Counted from the stretch's first letter, positions 15,470 to 25,142 are shown. The stretch is DNA of 32,988 nt from Gammaproteobacteria bacterium (GCA_004298065.1 SCRL01000087.1:1-32988), one strand, 5' to 3'. Notes: a model not told the origin generated them from the letters alone. Numbers and translations are program-made.

Positions 15470-16177
15470 GTGCCTGAAGCCGACCGGGAAAGATTTTCGG
15501 ATTTCCTCGCGCGCCTGTCGCCGCGCGACCGCGGCGATTTGTTGCGGCTGGCGCTGCGCCGCAAGGTGGCCAAGTGCGAGCTCGTCTTCCAGGCCGGCAG
15601 CGCCGGTAACTTCGTGCATTTCCTCGAGGCCGGCCGGGTCAAGGTCTATCACCTGAGTTCCGGCGGCAAGGAAGTGCTGTTGTGGTTTTGCCTGCCCGGA
15701 GAGATTTTCGGACTCGCCGAGGTGTGCCACGGCGGCGGACGCCAGGTGTACGCCGAGGCCTGTGAGAGTTCGTCGGTACTGAGCGTGTCGCAGCGCGACT
15801 TCAAGGCCTACCTCGAAACGCACCCGGCGGTGGCGCTGTTAGTTAATGATGTGCTCGCCTGCCGGCTGCGCAACCTCGGCAACGTCATCCAGAGCCTGGT
15901 CGCGAGCGACGTCAACGAGCGCGTGGTGCAGCTCCTCGTGCGCCTCGCTGCCACCCACGGGCACAAGGCGCCGAACGGCGAAATCTGTCTGGATATCCGC
16001 CTGACGCATCAGGAAATGGCCAACATGATCGGCACCACGCGCCAGAGCGTCACCAGCGCACTCAATGCGTTGCGCCGGCTCGGCGTACTCGACTTCGACG
16101 ACAACCATCACCTTCGCATCCACAGCGAGCGCTTGCTGAGCGAAACCTGCGTGCCGGCGCAGCATCCGGGCGCCTGA
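15470..16177 (+). CDS. Crp/Fnr-family transcriptional regulator
   Basis: 235 residues from GTG 15470. The N-terminal cyclic-nucleotide-like beta barrel (about 25-115) includes ELVFQAGSAGNFVHFLEAGR and LPGEIFGLAEVCHGG. A dimer helix follows, then the winged helix-turn-helix (about 160-215) with RLTHQEMANMIGTTRQSVTS. The N-terminal cysteine cluster of Fnr is absent, so oxygen sensing by 4Fe-4S is unlikely, and the effector is unknown. It diverges from the transporter/DUF3604 unit and is the natural candidate to control it. The next gene starts 8 bases after its stop. Confidence 0.9.
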   Translation: MPEADRERFSDFLARLSPRDRGDLLRLALRRKVAKCELVFQAGSAGNFVHFLEAGRVKVYHLSSGGKEVLLWFCLPGEIFGLAEVCHGGGRQVYAEACESSSVLSVSQRDFKAYLETHPAVALLVNDVLACRLRNLGNVIQSLVASDVNERVVQLLVRLAATHGHKAPNGEICLDIRLTHQEMANMIGTTRQSVTSALNALRRLGVLDFDDNHHLRIHSERLLSETCVPAQHPGA

Positions 16178-16185
16178 GCCGTCGT

Positions 16186-17061
16186 ATGCCGGACCTCGGC
16201 TGGCCCGTCGAACAGGCGTGCCCCGCGGATGCGGAGCCACACTGGGCGCAACTGCGATCCAATATTTCACTCGATTTTCACGGCGATCCGCGGCGCGCGC
16301 GGCTGGTGGTGTTCTCCGACGGCAACCACCACATGGCGCTCGAAGAGTGCCTGCAGCGGTTTCTGGCTACGCGTCCCCAAGTAGACGACGTGTTCTACGC
16401 CACCACGCCGCCGGCGGTGCTGTTGCGCTGGCTCGAGGCCGGTTGCCTGCACCTCGGTAACCTGCGCCTGTCGCTTAAGCCGCACCTCTTTATCAGCCCG
16501 CCCAAAATTCTCGATCGTGTTGTGGCGTCAGGGCGCGCGTCGGGACATGTGCCGTTCATGCGCTCGCGCGGCAACGTGCTGCTGGTGCACCAGGGTAATC
16601 CGAAAAAGATTCGCGGGGTGACCGATCTCGCCCGTGCCGACGTGCGGCTGTTTTTATCGAACCCCGAGACCGAGACCGCGAGCTACGAGGTATACGCCGA
16701 CACCCTGCGCGGGCTGGCGCGGCGTGCCGGCGTGGAGGGAGATTTTCTGAGCAAGGTGCGCGCGGTGTACGGCGAGCGCATCCACCACCGCGAGGCGCCG
16801 CAGGCGCTCGCCGACGAACGCGCGGATGCGGCCATGCTTTATTACCACCTCGCGCTGCGCTATACGCGGATTTTCCCGGGCCGGTTCGAGATCGTGCCGC
16901 TCGACGGTGCGCCCGAAACCGCGGCGCCGGAAAACGTGCTGAGCCGGTTCCATCTCGCGCTCGTGGACGGCGGCGGGGAGTGGGGCGAGGCCGCGCGCGA
17001 ATTTCTCCTGGGTCCGGAGGCGGCGGCAATCTACGCGCGCCATGGGCTGGAAAATTTCTGA
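16186..17061 (+). CDS. Cytoplasmic ModA-like substrate-binding-domain protein
   Basis: 291 residues resembling type-2 periplasmic binding proteins of the molybdate/tungstate ModA kind: LVVFSDGNHHMALEECLQRF near the start, RGNVLLVHQGNPKKIRGVTD with the following DL segment at mid-length, then ETETASYEVYADTLRGLA and a C-terminal AAREFLLGPEAAAIYARHG. There is no signal peptide or lipobox, so the protein should stay in the cytoplasm, where it cannot serve an importer directly. Tight spacing to the Crp/Fnr gene suggests a sensor or ligand-binding partner. No transporter ATPase or permease is nearby. Confidence 0.72.
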   Translation: MPDLGWPVEQACPADAEPHWAQLRSNISLDFHGDPRRARLVVFSDGNHHMALEECLQRFLATRPQVDDVFYATTPPAVLLRWLEAGCLHLGNLRLSLKPHLFISPPKILDRVVASGRASGHVPFMRSRGNVLLVHQGNPKKIRGVTDLARADVRLFLSNPETETASYEVYADTLRGLARRAGVEGDFLSKVRAVYGERIHHREAPQALADERADAAMLYYHLALRYTRIFPGRFEIVPLDGAPETAAPENVLSRFHLALVDGGGEWGEAAREFLLGPEAAAIYARHGLENF

Positions 17062-17072
17062 ATTATGAGTTT

Positions 17073-17149
17073 TTAACCACAGAGGGCACGGAGATCACAG
17101 AGAGGTTTTTTATGGATTATCTCTGTGTCCTCAGTGTTCTCTGTGGTGA
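17073..17149. repeat. CACAGAG-type imperfect inverted repeat, copy 2
   Basis: The left arm begins TTAACCACAGAGGGCACGGAG; the right arm ends GTGTTCTCTGTGGTGA. The arms match copy 1 (2703-2789) closely. As in copy 1, it fills a gap between convergent genes. Confidence 0.8.
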
Positions 17150-17183
17150 GCGATTAATAAATTCAGAATTTCACTAGCACGTC

Positions 17184-18576
<1,393 letters not shown>

Positions 18577-18584
<8 letters not shown>

Positions 18585-19704
18585 GGCGTTTCTCCGTGGC
18601 CGCCGTGCCGGCTCCGTGGCTTCCGGCGTCGAGCGGCAGATAAATCGTAAACAGGGTATGTCGCGGCCGGCTCGAAAACTCGATGAGCCCGCCGTGGCGG
18701 TTGATGATGTCCTGGGCGATGGAGAGCCCGAGGCCGGTGCCGTCGGCGCGCCCGGTGACCATGGGGTAGAAGATGTGTTCCTGCAGCTCCTCGGGGATGC
18801 CCGGGCCGTTGTCCTCGATCTCGATGCGCAGCGTCAGGCGGTGGCGCCGGTTGCCGATGGTGAACTGGCGCTCGATGCGCGTGCGCATGCGGATCGTGCC
18901 CTGGCTGTCCATGGCCTGCACCGAGTTGCGCACGATGTTGAGCACCGCCTGGATCAGCTGCTCGCGGTCGGCCAGCAGCTCGGGCAGGCTCGGGTCGTAG
19001 TTGCGTTCGATCGAGAGCCCCACCGGCACCTCGACCAGGATGAGCTTGCGCACGTGCTCCAGCACCTCGTGCACGTTCACCGGGTTGCGCTTCGGCAGTT
19101 GATGCGAGCCGATCATGCGGTCCACAAGGTTCCGCAACCGGTCGGCCTCGTGGATGATGATGCGGGTGTATTCCTTGAGCTCCTTGTCGGTCAGCTCCTG
19201 CTCGAGCAGCTGGGCCGCGCCGCGCAACCCGCCGAGCGGGTTCTTGACCTCGTGCGCCAGGCCGCGCATGACCGCGCGGTTCGCCGCCTGGCGGTCGAGC
19301 ATGCTCTCGTCGCGCGCCAGCCGCAGCAGCCGGTCGATCTGCGTGAGCTCGACCAGCAGGCTGTCGCCGCGCGCGCCGTCCGGTAGCGGCGTCACGGTGC
19401 AATCCACGGTAATGGCGCGCGCGCCCGGCAGTGCCAGGCGCACGCCGCGCGCGGTGAACGGGTGGCGGCTCTCAAGCGTTTGCTTAAGCGTCTTCACCAG
19501 CCGCTGGCTGTGCGGCAGCAGCGACGCGAGCGGTTGGCCCACGACCTTTTTGCTGCTGACTTCGAACAGCATCTCGCCGGCGGGATTAATGGAGGTAAGC
19601 CGCAGCGCGCCGTCGAACGTGAGCACGGCGGTGGTCAGGTTATCGAGGATGCGTTGCGACGGTCCGTTGCTCATGCCGGTGTTGTCGGGGCGAATTGATT
19701 TCAT
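18577..19704 (-). CDS. ntrB: Nitrogen regulation sensor kinase NtrB
   Basis: 375 residues from ATG 19702-19704, which has AGGA about 9 bases upstream. An internal ATG at 19674 would place the histidine close to its E. coli position and is a real alternative. Order: a PAS domain (about 20-100), the phosphorylated His151 in RGLAHEVKNPLGG, then ATP-binding N, G1 and G2 boxes (NIVRNSVQAM, IEDNGPGIPEE, GTGLGLSIAQ). There are no membrane segments, as expected for the cytosolic NtrB, which is controlled by the PII protein and phosphorylates NtrC. A frame extension to 19806 runs through an NtrC site and is rejected. Confidence 0.94.
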
Positions 19705-19781
19705 GGCACGCGATCCTGCGTTGGCCCGTTTTTCCTTCAAGATTAACAAGTTAGCCTTGGCCATGTTATCAGTAATAAGTT

Positions 19782-19798
19782 TGCACCAAAATAGTGCA
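19782..19798. promoter_or_regulatory. NtrC-binding site upstream of ntrB
   Basis: TGCACCAAAATAGTGCA matches the enterobacterial NtrC consensus (GCACY-N5-RGTGC) almost perfectly. It lies between the glnA terminator and ntrB, where a site autoregulating ntrBC is found in E. coli. Confidence 0.85.
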
Positions 19799-19813
19799 TA
19801 ATCCACTATACCT

Positions 19814-19846
19814 TAAAAAAGAACGCCCCCTGCGACGGGGGCGTTC
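19814..19846 (-). terminator. Intrinsic terminator of glnA
   Basis: On the minus strand GAACGCCCCC-gtcgca-GGGGGCGTTC is a perfect 10-bp stem followed by TTTTTTAAGG. It begins 28 bases after the glnA stop and separates glnA from ntrBC transcription. Confidence 0.92.
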
Positions 19847-19873
19847 CTGTCATACGGCGGTATAGCCCCCGCC

Positions 19874-21286
19874 TCAGACGCTGTAGTACATGTCGAACTC
19901 GATCGGATGCGTGGTCATGCGCAGGCGCGTGACCTCCTGCATCTTGAGGTCGAGGTAGGCGTCGATGACATCGTCCGTGAACACGCCGCCGGCCTTGAGG
20001 AACGCGCGATCCTTGTCGAGCGCCTCGAGCGCCATGTCGAGTGAGTGGCACACGGTCGGGATCTTCTTCGACTCCTCGGGCGGCAGGTCGTACAGGTCCT
20101 TGTCCATGGCCTCGCCCGGGTGCAGCTTGTTCATGATGCCGTCCAGGCCGGCCATCATCATCGCCGCGAACGCAAGGTACGGGTTCGAGCCGGCGTCCGG
20201 GAAGCGCACCTCGATGCGCCGCGCCTTCGGGCTCGGCACGTACGGGATGCGGATCGAAGCCGAGCGGTTGCGCGCGGAGTACGCGAGCATCACCGGCGCC
20301 TCGAAGCCCGGCACCAGGCGCTTATACGAGTTGGTGAGCGAGTTGGTGATGGCGTTCAGCGCGCGGGCGTGCTTGATGATGCCGCCGATGTAGTAGAGCG
20401 CCGTCTGGCTCAGGCCGCCGTACTCGTTGCCGGAGAACAGATTCTTGCCGTCCTTCGCCAGCGACTGATGCACGTGCATGCCGGAGCCGTTATCGCCCAC
20501 GATCGGTTTGGGCATGAAGGTCGCGGTCTTGCCGTAGTTGTGCGCCACGTTGTGCACGCAATACTTGTAGATCTGCAGATCGTCGGCCTTTTTCACCAGG
20601 GTGTTGAATACCATGCCGATCTCGTTCTGGCCGGCAGTCGCCACTTCGTGGTGATGGGTTTCGATCGAGAGGCCCATGTCTTCCATGGCGAGGCACATGG
20701 CCGAGCGGATGTCCTGCTGCGAGTCCACCGGCGGCACGGGGAAGTAACCGCCCTTCACGCCCGGACGGTGGCCGAGGTTGCCGCCTTCGTACACCTTCTC
20801 GGTGTTCCACGAGGCTTCCTCGGAGTCGATCTTGACGAAGCTGCCGCTCATGTCGGCGCCCCAACGCACGTCGTCGAGGATGAAGAACTCGGCCTCGGGT
20901 CCGAAGTAGGCGGTGTCGGCGACGCCGGTGCTCTTCAGGTAGGCCTCGGCGCGCTTGGCGAGCGAGCGCGGGCAGCGCTCGTAGCCCTGCATGGTGGAGG
21001 GCTCGACAACGTCGCAGCGGATGTTAAGGGTCGGTTCCTCGAAGAACGGATCCATGATCGCGGTCGCGGCTTCCGGCATCAGGATCATGTCGGACTCCTG
21101 GATGCCCTTCCAGCCGGCGATCGAGGAGCCGTCGAACATCTTGCCGTGCTCGAACACCTCGGCGTCGACGGTGTGCGCCGGCACGGTCACATGCTGTTCC
21201 TTGCCCTTGGTGTCGGTGAAGCGGTAATCGACGAACTTCACCTTCTTGTCTTTGATCATTTTCAGAACATCAGCACCGGACGACAT
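19874..21286 (-). CDS. glnA: Glutamine synthetase type I (GlnA)
   Basis: 470 residues from the ATG at 21284-21286, with AGGAGG 7 bases before it; E. coli GlnA is 469. The family signatures are intact: [17 protein letters not shown] near 51-67, EAEFFI (131-136), the ATP-binding region [16 protein letters not shown] (260-275), the active-site NRSASIRIP and Tyr399 in [11 protein letters not shown], the adenylylation site of beta-type enzymes. It makes glutamine from glutamate and ammonia with ATP. The upstream region has a sigma-54 promoter and two NtrC sites, so it belongs to the Ntr regulon. Confidence 0.98.
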   Translation of the reverse strand: MSSGADVLKMIKDKKVKFVDYRFTDTKGKEQHVTVPAHTVDAEVFEHGKMFDGSSIAGWKGIQESDMILMPEAATAIMDPFFEEPTLNIRCDVVEPSTMQGYERCPRSLAKRAEAYLKSTGVADTAYFGPEAEFFILDDVRWGADMSGSFVKIDSEEASWNTEKVYEGGNLGHRPGVKGGYFPVPPVDSQQDIRSAMCLAMEDMGLSIETHHHEVATAGQNEIGMVFNTLVKKADDLQIYKYCVHNVAHNYGKTATFMPKPIVGDNGSGMHVHQSLAKDGKNLFSGNEYGGLSQTALYYIGGIIKHARALNAITNSLTNSYKRLVPGFEAPVMLAYSARNRSASIRIPYVPSPKARRIEVRFPDAGSNPYLAFAAMMMAGLDGIMNKLHPGEAMDKDLYDLPPEESKKIPTVCHSLDMALEALDKDRAFLKAGGVFTDDVIDAYLDLKMQEVTRLRMTTHPIEFDMYYSV

Positions 21287-21357
21287 CGGATTCCTCCTCA
21301 AGCTGTCTATTTAAGTGCGCGGGTTGGCCGCATCGGGAAATTACGAACTGCTAAAAT

Positions 21358-21374
21358 AGCATTTAGTATGCCAG
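21358..21374 (-). promoter_or_regulatory. Sigma-54 promoter of glnA
   Basis: On the minus strand CTGGCATACTAAATGCT has the invariant GG and GC separated by exactly 10 bases. The start is expected about 12 bases further on, near 21346, leaving a leader of about 60 bases. Confidence 0.85.
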
Positions 21375-21434
21375 TACAAAAAACTATATATTTCAATTAC
21401 ATATAAAAATAAAAATTAAATTTGGTGCACACAT

Positions 21435-21451
21435 TGCACCATATATGTGCA
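21435..21451. promoter_or_regulatory. NtrC-binding site, glnA promoter-proximal
   Basis: TGCACCATATATGTGCA has both NtrC half-sites. It is centred about 97 bases upstream of the predicted glnA start, a normal enhancer distance. Confidence 0.8.
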
Positions 21452-21462
21452 TTTTATTTTTA

Positions 21463-22653
21463 TTACTGCACCATATTGGTGCTTATATGAAAGCGTAGTT
21501 CAACCTTTCCGAAATCCTGATCCTGTTGCACCGCTGCGGCAAAACGCCCGGCCAGACGATCCGCGGCCTCCGGATTCGGGCACAGCCCGAGCGGCAGCAG
21601 CAATTCGAGATCGATGCGCCCGCCGCGATAGTGCAGCGTGACGTGCTCGATGGCGCGTGCTTCGGGGATGTCCTGGAAATAGCGCGTCAGTCGCGTGAGC
21701 ACCGCGTCGCGCAGCGGCAGGTGGGCGCAGCCTGCTTCCAGGAGGTCTTCCTCGGTGTCGATATGCACCATCACGTCGGCGATGCCGGCGACGTCGCGCA
21801 TGAGCCGGGCGCGCACAGTTTCGCCGACCTGATGGCCTTCGGTCACGCTCAGGCGGTCGTCGACCAGGATGTGCACGTCCACCAGTGCCTGGCCGCCGAG
21901 ACGGCGTGTGCGCAGCTGGTGCAGCGTTTTCACGCCGCCGACGGCATGGATCGTGTGGCGGATGGCGTCGAGGTCTTTCGCGCCCAATCCCGTGTCCACC
22001 AGTTCGCGCAGCGACTGCCAGCCGAGTCCGGCGCCGACCTTGGCAATCATGACCGCCACCACGATGGCGGCGAGGGCGTCGAAATAGGCGAATCCGATCA
22101 GGCTGCCGCCGATGCCGGCGGCCACGATGAGCGAGGACAAGGCGTCCGACCGGTGGTGCCAGGCGCTGGCGCGCAGCATGTTCGAGCCGAAACGGTCGGC
22201 AGTGCGGATGGTAAAACGGTACATGGCCTCCTTGGCCGCGAGCGTGCTGATCGCAACCCACAGCGTCAGCAGGCTCGGCGTCACGAGAGCGCTGGGGTCC
22301 GCGAGCTTCAGCCCCGCGCGCACCCCGATACCGATGGCGACACTAATCAGGGCGATGCCGAGAATCAGGGTGACCGCGGTTTCGATGCGCTCGTGCCCGT
22401 AGGGATGCTCCTCGTCGGCGCCCTTGCGGCCGTGCTTGAGCGCGAAGATGACCAACAGGTCGGCGAGCGTGTCGGACAAGGTGTGCATGCCGTCGGCCAC
22501 CAGCGCCTGCGAGTGTCCCAGAATACCGATGACAACCTGGGCCGCAGTGAGCAGGAAATTGGCGACGATATTGACCAGCGCCACGCGCAGGCTCGCGGCA
22601 TAGCGTTCAGGACTCGAGGAATCGAAACGGCCGCGCTCGCCCGTGTCGCTCAT
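21463..22653 (-). CDS. Cation diffusion facilitator family transporter
   Basis: 396 residues from the ATG at 22651-22653, which overlaps the TusA stop as ATGA. Six membrane segments are suggested. The metal-site HxxxD pairs appear in helix II (MHTLSD, His57/Asp61) and helix V (HHRSD), with the family signature EEHPYGHERIE in the first loop; paired His/Asp favours zinc or cadmium. The C-terminal cytosolic part is about 190 residues, longer than a single ferredoxin-like domain, and may hold an extra module. It is the last gene of the PP-loop/TusA operon. Its terminal codons contain an NtrC site for glnA. Confidence 0.9.
   Translation of the reverse strand: MSDTGERGRFDSSSPERYAASLRVALVNIVANFLLTAAQVVIGILGHSQALVADGMHTLSDTLADLLVIFALKHGRKGADEEHPYGHERIETAVTLILGIALISVAIGIGVRAGLKLADPSALVTPSLLTLWVAISTLAAKEAMYRFTIRTADRFGSNMLRASAWHHRSDALSSLIVAAGIGGSLIGFAYFDALAAIVVAVMIAKVGAGLGWQSLRELVDTGLGAKDLDAIRHTIHAVGGVKTLHQLRTRRLGGQALVDVHILVDDRLSVTEGHQVGETVRARLMRDVAGIADVMVHIDTEEDLLEAGCAHLPLRDAVLTRLTRYFQDIPEARAIEHVTLHYRGGRIDLELLLPLGLCPNPEAADRLAGRFAAAVQQDQDFGKVELRFHISTNMVQ
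21467..21483. promoter_or_regulatory. NtrC-binding site inside the cation-efflux gene end
   Basis: TGCACCATATTGGTGCT is a nearly perfect NtrC site 32 bases (three helical turns) from the proximal one. It lies within the last codons of the upstream efflux gene. Confidence 0.85.
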
Positions 22654-22886
22654 GCCGTTACCTGCAGGGCGATGACGATGAGGTTGCCGTTGCGGCGTGT
22701 TTCCAGGACCTGGTGGCCGTGCACCCGGCACCAGGCGGGAATGTCAGCCAGCACGCCGGGATCGGTGGCGGTCACTTCGAGGATGTCCCCGGGGGCGAGC
22801 TGCGCGACCCGCTCCTGGGTGCGGATCACGGGCAAGGGGCAAAGCAGGCCGCGCGCGTCGAGCGCGTGTTTGCTCACAGATACCAT
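22650..22886 (-). CDS. TusA-family sulfur carrier protein
   Basis: 78 residues with the family CPxP motif (LDARGLLCPLPVIRT, Cys16 carrying the persulfide) and the beta-alpha pattern of TusA/SirA/YedF (PGDILEVTATDPGV, then a C-terminal strand). Start choice is open: the ATG at 22886 overlaps the upstream gene by 13 bases, while a GTG at 22877 would make a GTGA overlap with its stop. TusA proteins pass sulfane sulfur from cysteine desulfurase to tRNA-thiolating or sulfur-oxidising partners. The overlap with a PP-loop ATPase gene suggests that enzyme is the acceptor. Confidence 0.9.
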   Translation of the reverse strand: MVSVSKHALDARGLLCPLPVIRTQERVAQLAPGDILEVTATDPGVLADIPAWCRVHGHQVLETRRNGNLIVIALQVTA

Positions 22887-23956
22887 TCCGCTGGGATTTC
22901 GTTCGCCGGCAGCGGCGCGACCGTGAGTGTGCGCGTGGTACCCGACAAGTCGGTCACGGCCACCTCGACACGCTCGGCGTCGCGCCCGTGGCCGAAGCGC
23001 GCGGTCAGACGCGCCGCGAGCAACAGGTCGTCGTCATTCGCCTGGCCGTCGAGCAGCACCAGCGGGCCGGTGTGGCTCGTGGCATTCAGGTGCGCGTAGC
23101 GCTTGCGGTAGCCGTTCAGGAAATTGTTCTCGCCCTCGTCGCGCCCGACGATCAGCTTGAAGTGCGGGCGCGGGCGCAGGTGGCGCCCGACCTTGAGCAG
23201 CATGATGTCATCGATCTCGTACTGCTTGGTGCCGCGCGCGGCCCACAGGTCGGCGAGCTTGTGCGAATACTGCTCGTTGGTGAGGAAGCAGCAGCCGCCG
23301 GCCGGCTGGGCGTAATCCACGAAGCCGTATTGCGCCGCGAGCGCCATCTGCGGCTTGCGGTTGCGGCCGTTGAAGTCGAGGAGCATGGCGCGGTCCACCC
23401 AACCCTCGCGCTCCGGCAGTGTCTCCGGCAGGAGCTTGGCGCACAGCGGGCGCAGCAGCCGGTCGAAGGCGCCGGACTCGCGCGCCACCACCGGCATCGT
23501 GTCCTTGCGCTGTGACATCGGGCGCTGGCCGATGACTTCGCCGGTGATGATGAAGTCGAAGCCGTGGCTCTCCATCCACTCGCGCGCCTTCTTCACCATG
23601 AAGCCCTTGCAGTCGAGGCAGGGGTTCAGGTTCGAGCCGTAACCGTGCTTCGGGTTGATGACGACGTCCTTGTACTCCTCGATGACATCGACGATGTGCA
23701 ACTTGATGCCGAGCTGCTCCGCGACCCAGAGCGCGTTGTTGCGCTTGGGCTTCAGCTGGTGCTCGCGCCGGATGGCATGCGTGTGGCCCTCGACGCAAAA
23801 GCCGGTATAAAAATTGATGCCCTCGACGTGGATGCCCTGTTCGAGCATCACCTTGGCGGCGAGCATCGAGTCGAGGCCGCCGGAAATCAGCGCGACCGCC
23901 TTTCGTGGCGTCGACGCGGCGGAAGCGGTGGTCGGAAGCGGCGCGGATGCGGACAT
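22874..23956 (-). CDS. PP-loop ATPase related to tRNA thiouridylases
   Basis: 360 residues from the ATG at 23954-23956; a TTG at 23986 would add 10. The N-terminal PP-loop is clear (VALISGGLDSMLAAKVM, about residues 22-38), as in MnmA/ThiI-type adenylating thiolases. A CxxC motif follows (NPCLDCKGFMVKK), then GGCCFLTNEQY, so three or four cysteines could act in catalysis or hold an iron-sulfur cluster. The last 100 residues (GRHLRPRPHFKLIVGRDEGE onward) resemble an NFACT-R-like RNA-binding module. Such proteins are often annotated as a subunit of a 2-thiouridine methyltransferase, but the substrate is unproven. The operon continues into TusA. Confidence 0.82.
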   Translation of the reverse strand: MSASAPLPTTASAASTPRKAVALISGGLDSMLAAKVMLEQGIHVEGINFYTGFCVEGHTHAIRREHQLKPKRNNALWVAEQLGIKLHIVDVIEEYKDVVINPKHGYGSNLNPCLDCKGFMVKKAREWMESHGFDFIITGEVIGQRPMSQRKDTMPVVARESGAFDRLLRPLCAKLLPETLPEREGWVDRAMLLDFNGRNRKPQMALAAQYGFVDYAQPAGGCCFLTNEQYSHKLADLWAARGTKQYEIDDIMLLKVGRHLRPRPHFKLIVGRDEGENNFLNGYRKRYAHLNATSHTGPLVLLDGQANDDDLLLAARLTARFGHGRDAERVEVAVTDLSGTTRTLTVAPLPANEIPAEWYL

Positions 23957-24025
23957 GGGATTCACGGTTACTGCCGGGGGAGACAATGGTAGCCCAAATG
24001 CCCCATGGGGTGCAGGCGGCGCTAC

Positions 24026-24055
24026 CTAAAATAAAAACGGGCCCAGTGGGCCCGT
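24026..24055 (-). terminator. Intrinsic terminator in the PP-loop operon leader
   Basis: An 8-bp GC-rich stem with a 3-base loop is followed by TTTTTATTTTAG on the minus strand only. The plus strand lacks a T-run. Confidence 0.85.
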
Positions 24056-24113
24056 CGGTTCCGGCCTCTGCGGACCGGTAATACTGCTAGTGGTGGTTCG
24101 GGCATGACCGAAC
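24026..24113 (-). ncRNA. Candidate small RNA or attenuating leader of the PP-loop operon
   Basis: The transcript from the promoter at 24121-24149 would be about 88 nt. It opens with GUUCGG-ucaugc-CCGAAC (24096-24113), starting exactly at the predicted first base. It then has a CCGG-rich hairpin (24061-24078) and ends in a strong intrinsic terminator: stem ACGGGCCC/GGGCCCGT (24037-24055) followed by TTTTTATTTT. The terminator ends about 70 bases before the PP-loop start codon. I do not recognise the RNA: 4.5S, 6S and tRNA were considered and do not fit. A 27-residue frame beginning MPEPPLAVLPV overlaps it but has no ribosome site. Confidence 0.6.
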
Positions 24114-24120
24114 GCGAAGG

Positions 24121-24149
24121 ACCATAGCGAAATCCAGACCCCCTGTCCA
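24121..24149 (-). promoter_or_regulatory. Sigma-70 promoter for the leader RNA
   Basis: On the minus strand TGGACA and TATGGT are separated by exactly 17 bases. The expected start is 24113-24115. Confidence 0.65.
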
Positions 24150-24214
24150 GCCGGAAATGCAGGTTTTGCCCCACGCCGCCGGTCCGGCGGCCGCCCCCGG
24201 CGGGGTTCATAGGG

Positions 24215-24220
24215 TAGAAT
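24215..24220 (+). promoter_or_regulatory. -10 box of mtgA
   Basis: TAGAAT lies 48 bases before the mtgA ATG (24268). No good -35 was found. It supports the downstream ATG over the one at 24157. Confidence 0.4.
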
Positions 24221-24267
24221 TGGCCGCCGCATGCGTCGTTCTTTCCGTCCGAGCCTTTCCCGCTGAC

Positions 24268-25122
24268 ATGACTTCGAAAAAACCAGGGCGCCTGCGGTCC
24301 CTCGTGGCACGCACCGGCCGGGTGCTCGGCTGGGCGTGGCGGCTGCTGCTGATCCTGCTCATCGTCGACGCGTTCTACCTCGCCGTGACTTGGCCCGATT
24401 GGGCGGCGCTCACCAAGGGCGCGGTGTCGAAGTCGCGTTTCATCCGCGATTACGAGGCGCGCGTGGCCGAGGACAAAAAACTCCCACGCCTGCGCTGGCA
24501 ACCGGTGCCGCTATCGGCGATGCCCAAGCACCTGACGCGCGCGGTGATCCTGGCCGAGGACGGCCGGTTCTACGGTCACAGCGGTTTCGATTTGCAGGCG
24601 TTCCGCGAGGCCATGGATTACAACTTCGAGAAGGGGCGGCTCGCGCGCGGCGCGAGCACGATCTCGCAGCAGACGGTAAAGAACCTGTTCCTGTCGTCGT
24701 CGCGCAACCCGCTGCGCAAGTGGCACGAGCTGGTGCTGACCTGGGGTATGGAGCAGCATCTTAAGAAACACCGCATCCTCGAAATCTATCTCAACGTCGC
24801 CGAATTCGGCCGCGGCATCTACGGCGTGCAGGCGGCGGCGCAGGCGTACTTCGGCGTGAACGTGGAAAGTCTCACCCCGAGCCAGGCGGCCGAGCTCGCG
24901 GCCACGCTGCCCGGGCCGACCAAGCACAACCCGGCCACGCGCACGCGCTTCTTCGACAAACACGCGGCCAAGATCCTGAGCCTGTTGCAGCGCTACCCGG
25001 GCGATGCCGCGGACACGGTGAACGCGCCCGGCGGCGGTCCGGCGCCGGCGCTCGAAGCGATCCGCGATGAAAATGGCCTGGCGCCCGTGGAAGATCGCTC
25101 GTTTGGGCCGGATCGGCCTTAG
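24268..25122 (+). CDS. mtgA: Monofunctional peptidoglycan glycosyltransferase MtgA
   Basis: 284 residues from ATG 24268. One N-terminal membrane anchor (about 20-41) is followed by a GT51 domain: catalytic Glu97 in [17 protein letters not shown], then [36 protein letters not shown] and [11 protein letters not shown]. It polymerises lipid II into glycan strands in the periplasm without a transpeptidase domain. It is about 40 residues longer than the E. coli enzyme, the extra being a Pro/Ala-rich tail. The ATG at 24157 is rejected because it precedes the -10 element. Confidence 0.93.
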   Translation: MTSKKPGRLRSLVARTGRVLGWAWRLLLILLIVDAFYLAVTWPDWAALTKGAVSKSRFIRDYEARVAEDKKLPRLRWQPVPLSAMPKHLTRAVILAEDGRFYGHSGFDLQAFREAMDYNFEKGRLARGASTISQQTVKNLFLSSSRNPLRKWHELVLTWGMEQHLKKHRILEIYLNVAEFGRGIYGVQAAAQAYFGVNVESLTPSQAAELAATLPGPTKHNPATRTRFFDKHAAKILSLLQRYPGDAADTVNAPGGGPAPALEAIRDENGLAPVEDRSFGPDRP

Positions 25123-25142
25123 CGCCGCATGGCGCGCACGGG

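Noticed and set aside
20045-21406. 453-codon plus-strand frame over glnA
   Set aside because: It is antisense to glnA; the product is an Arg/His/Val-rich artefact.
24022-24113. 27-codon frame (MPEPPLAVLPV start) as a leader peptide
   Set aside because: There is no ribosome site, no run of a regulatory amino acid, and the terminator stem itself is inside the frame. It is kept only as part of the RNA candidate.
24026-24113. The small RNA as 4.5S SRP RNA
   Set aside because: The GGUCAGGUCCGGAAGGAAGC signature is absent and the length is short.
24157-24267. Upstream ATG extending mtgA by 37 residues
   Set aside because: It precedes the likely -10 box at 24215, and the extra residues would bury the membrane anchor.
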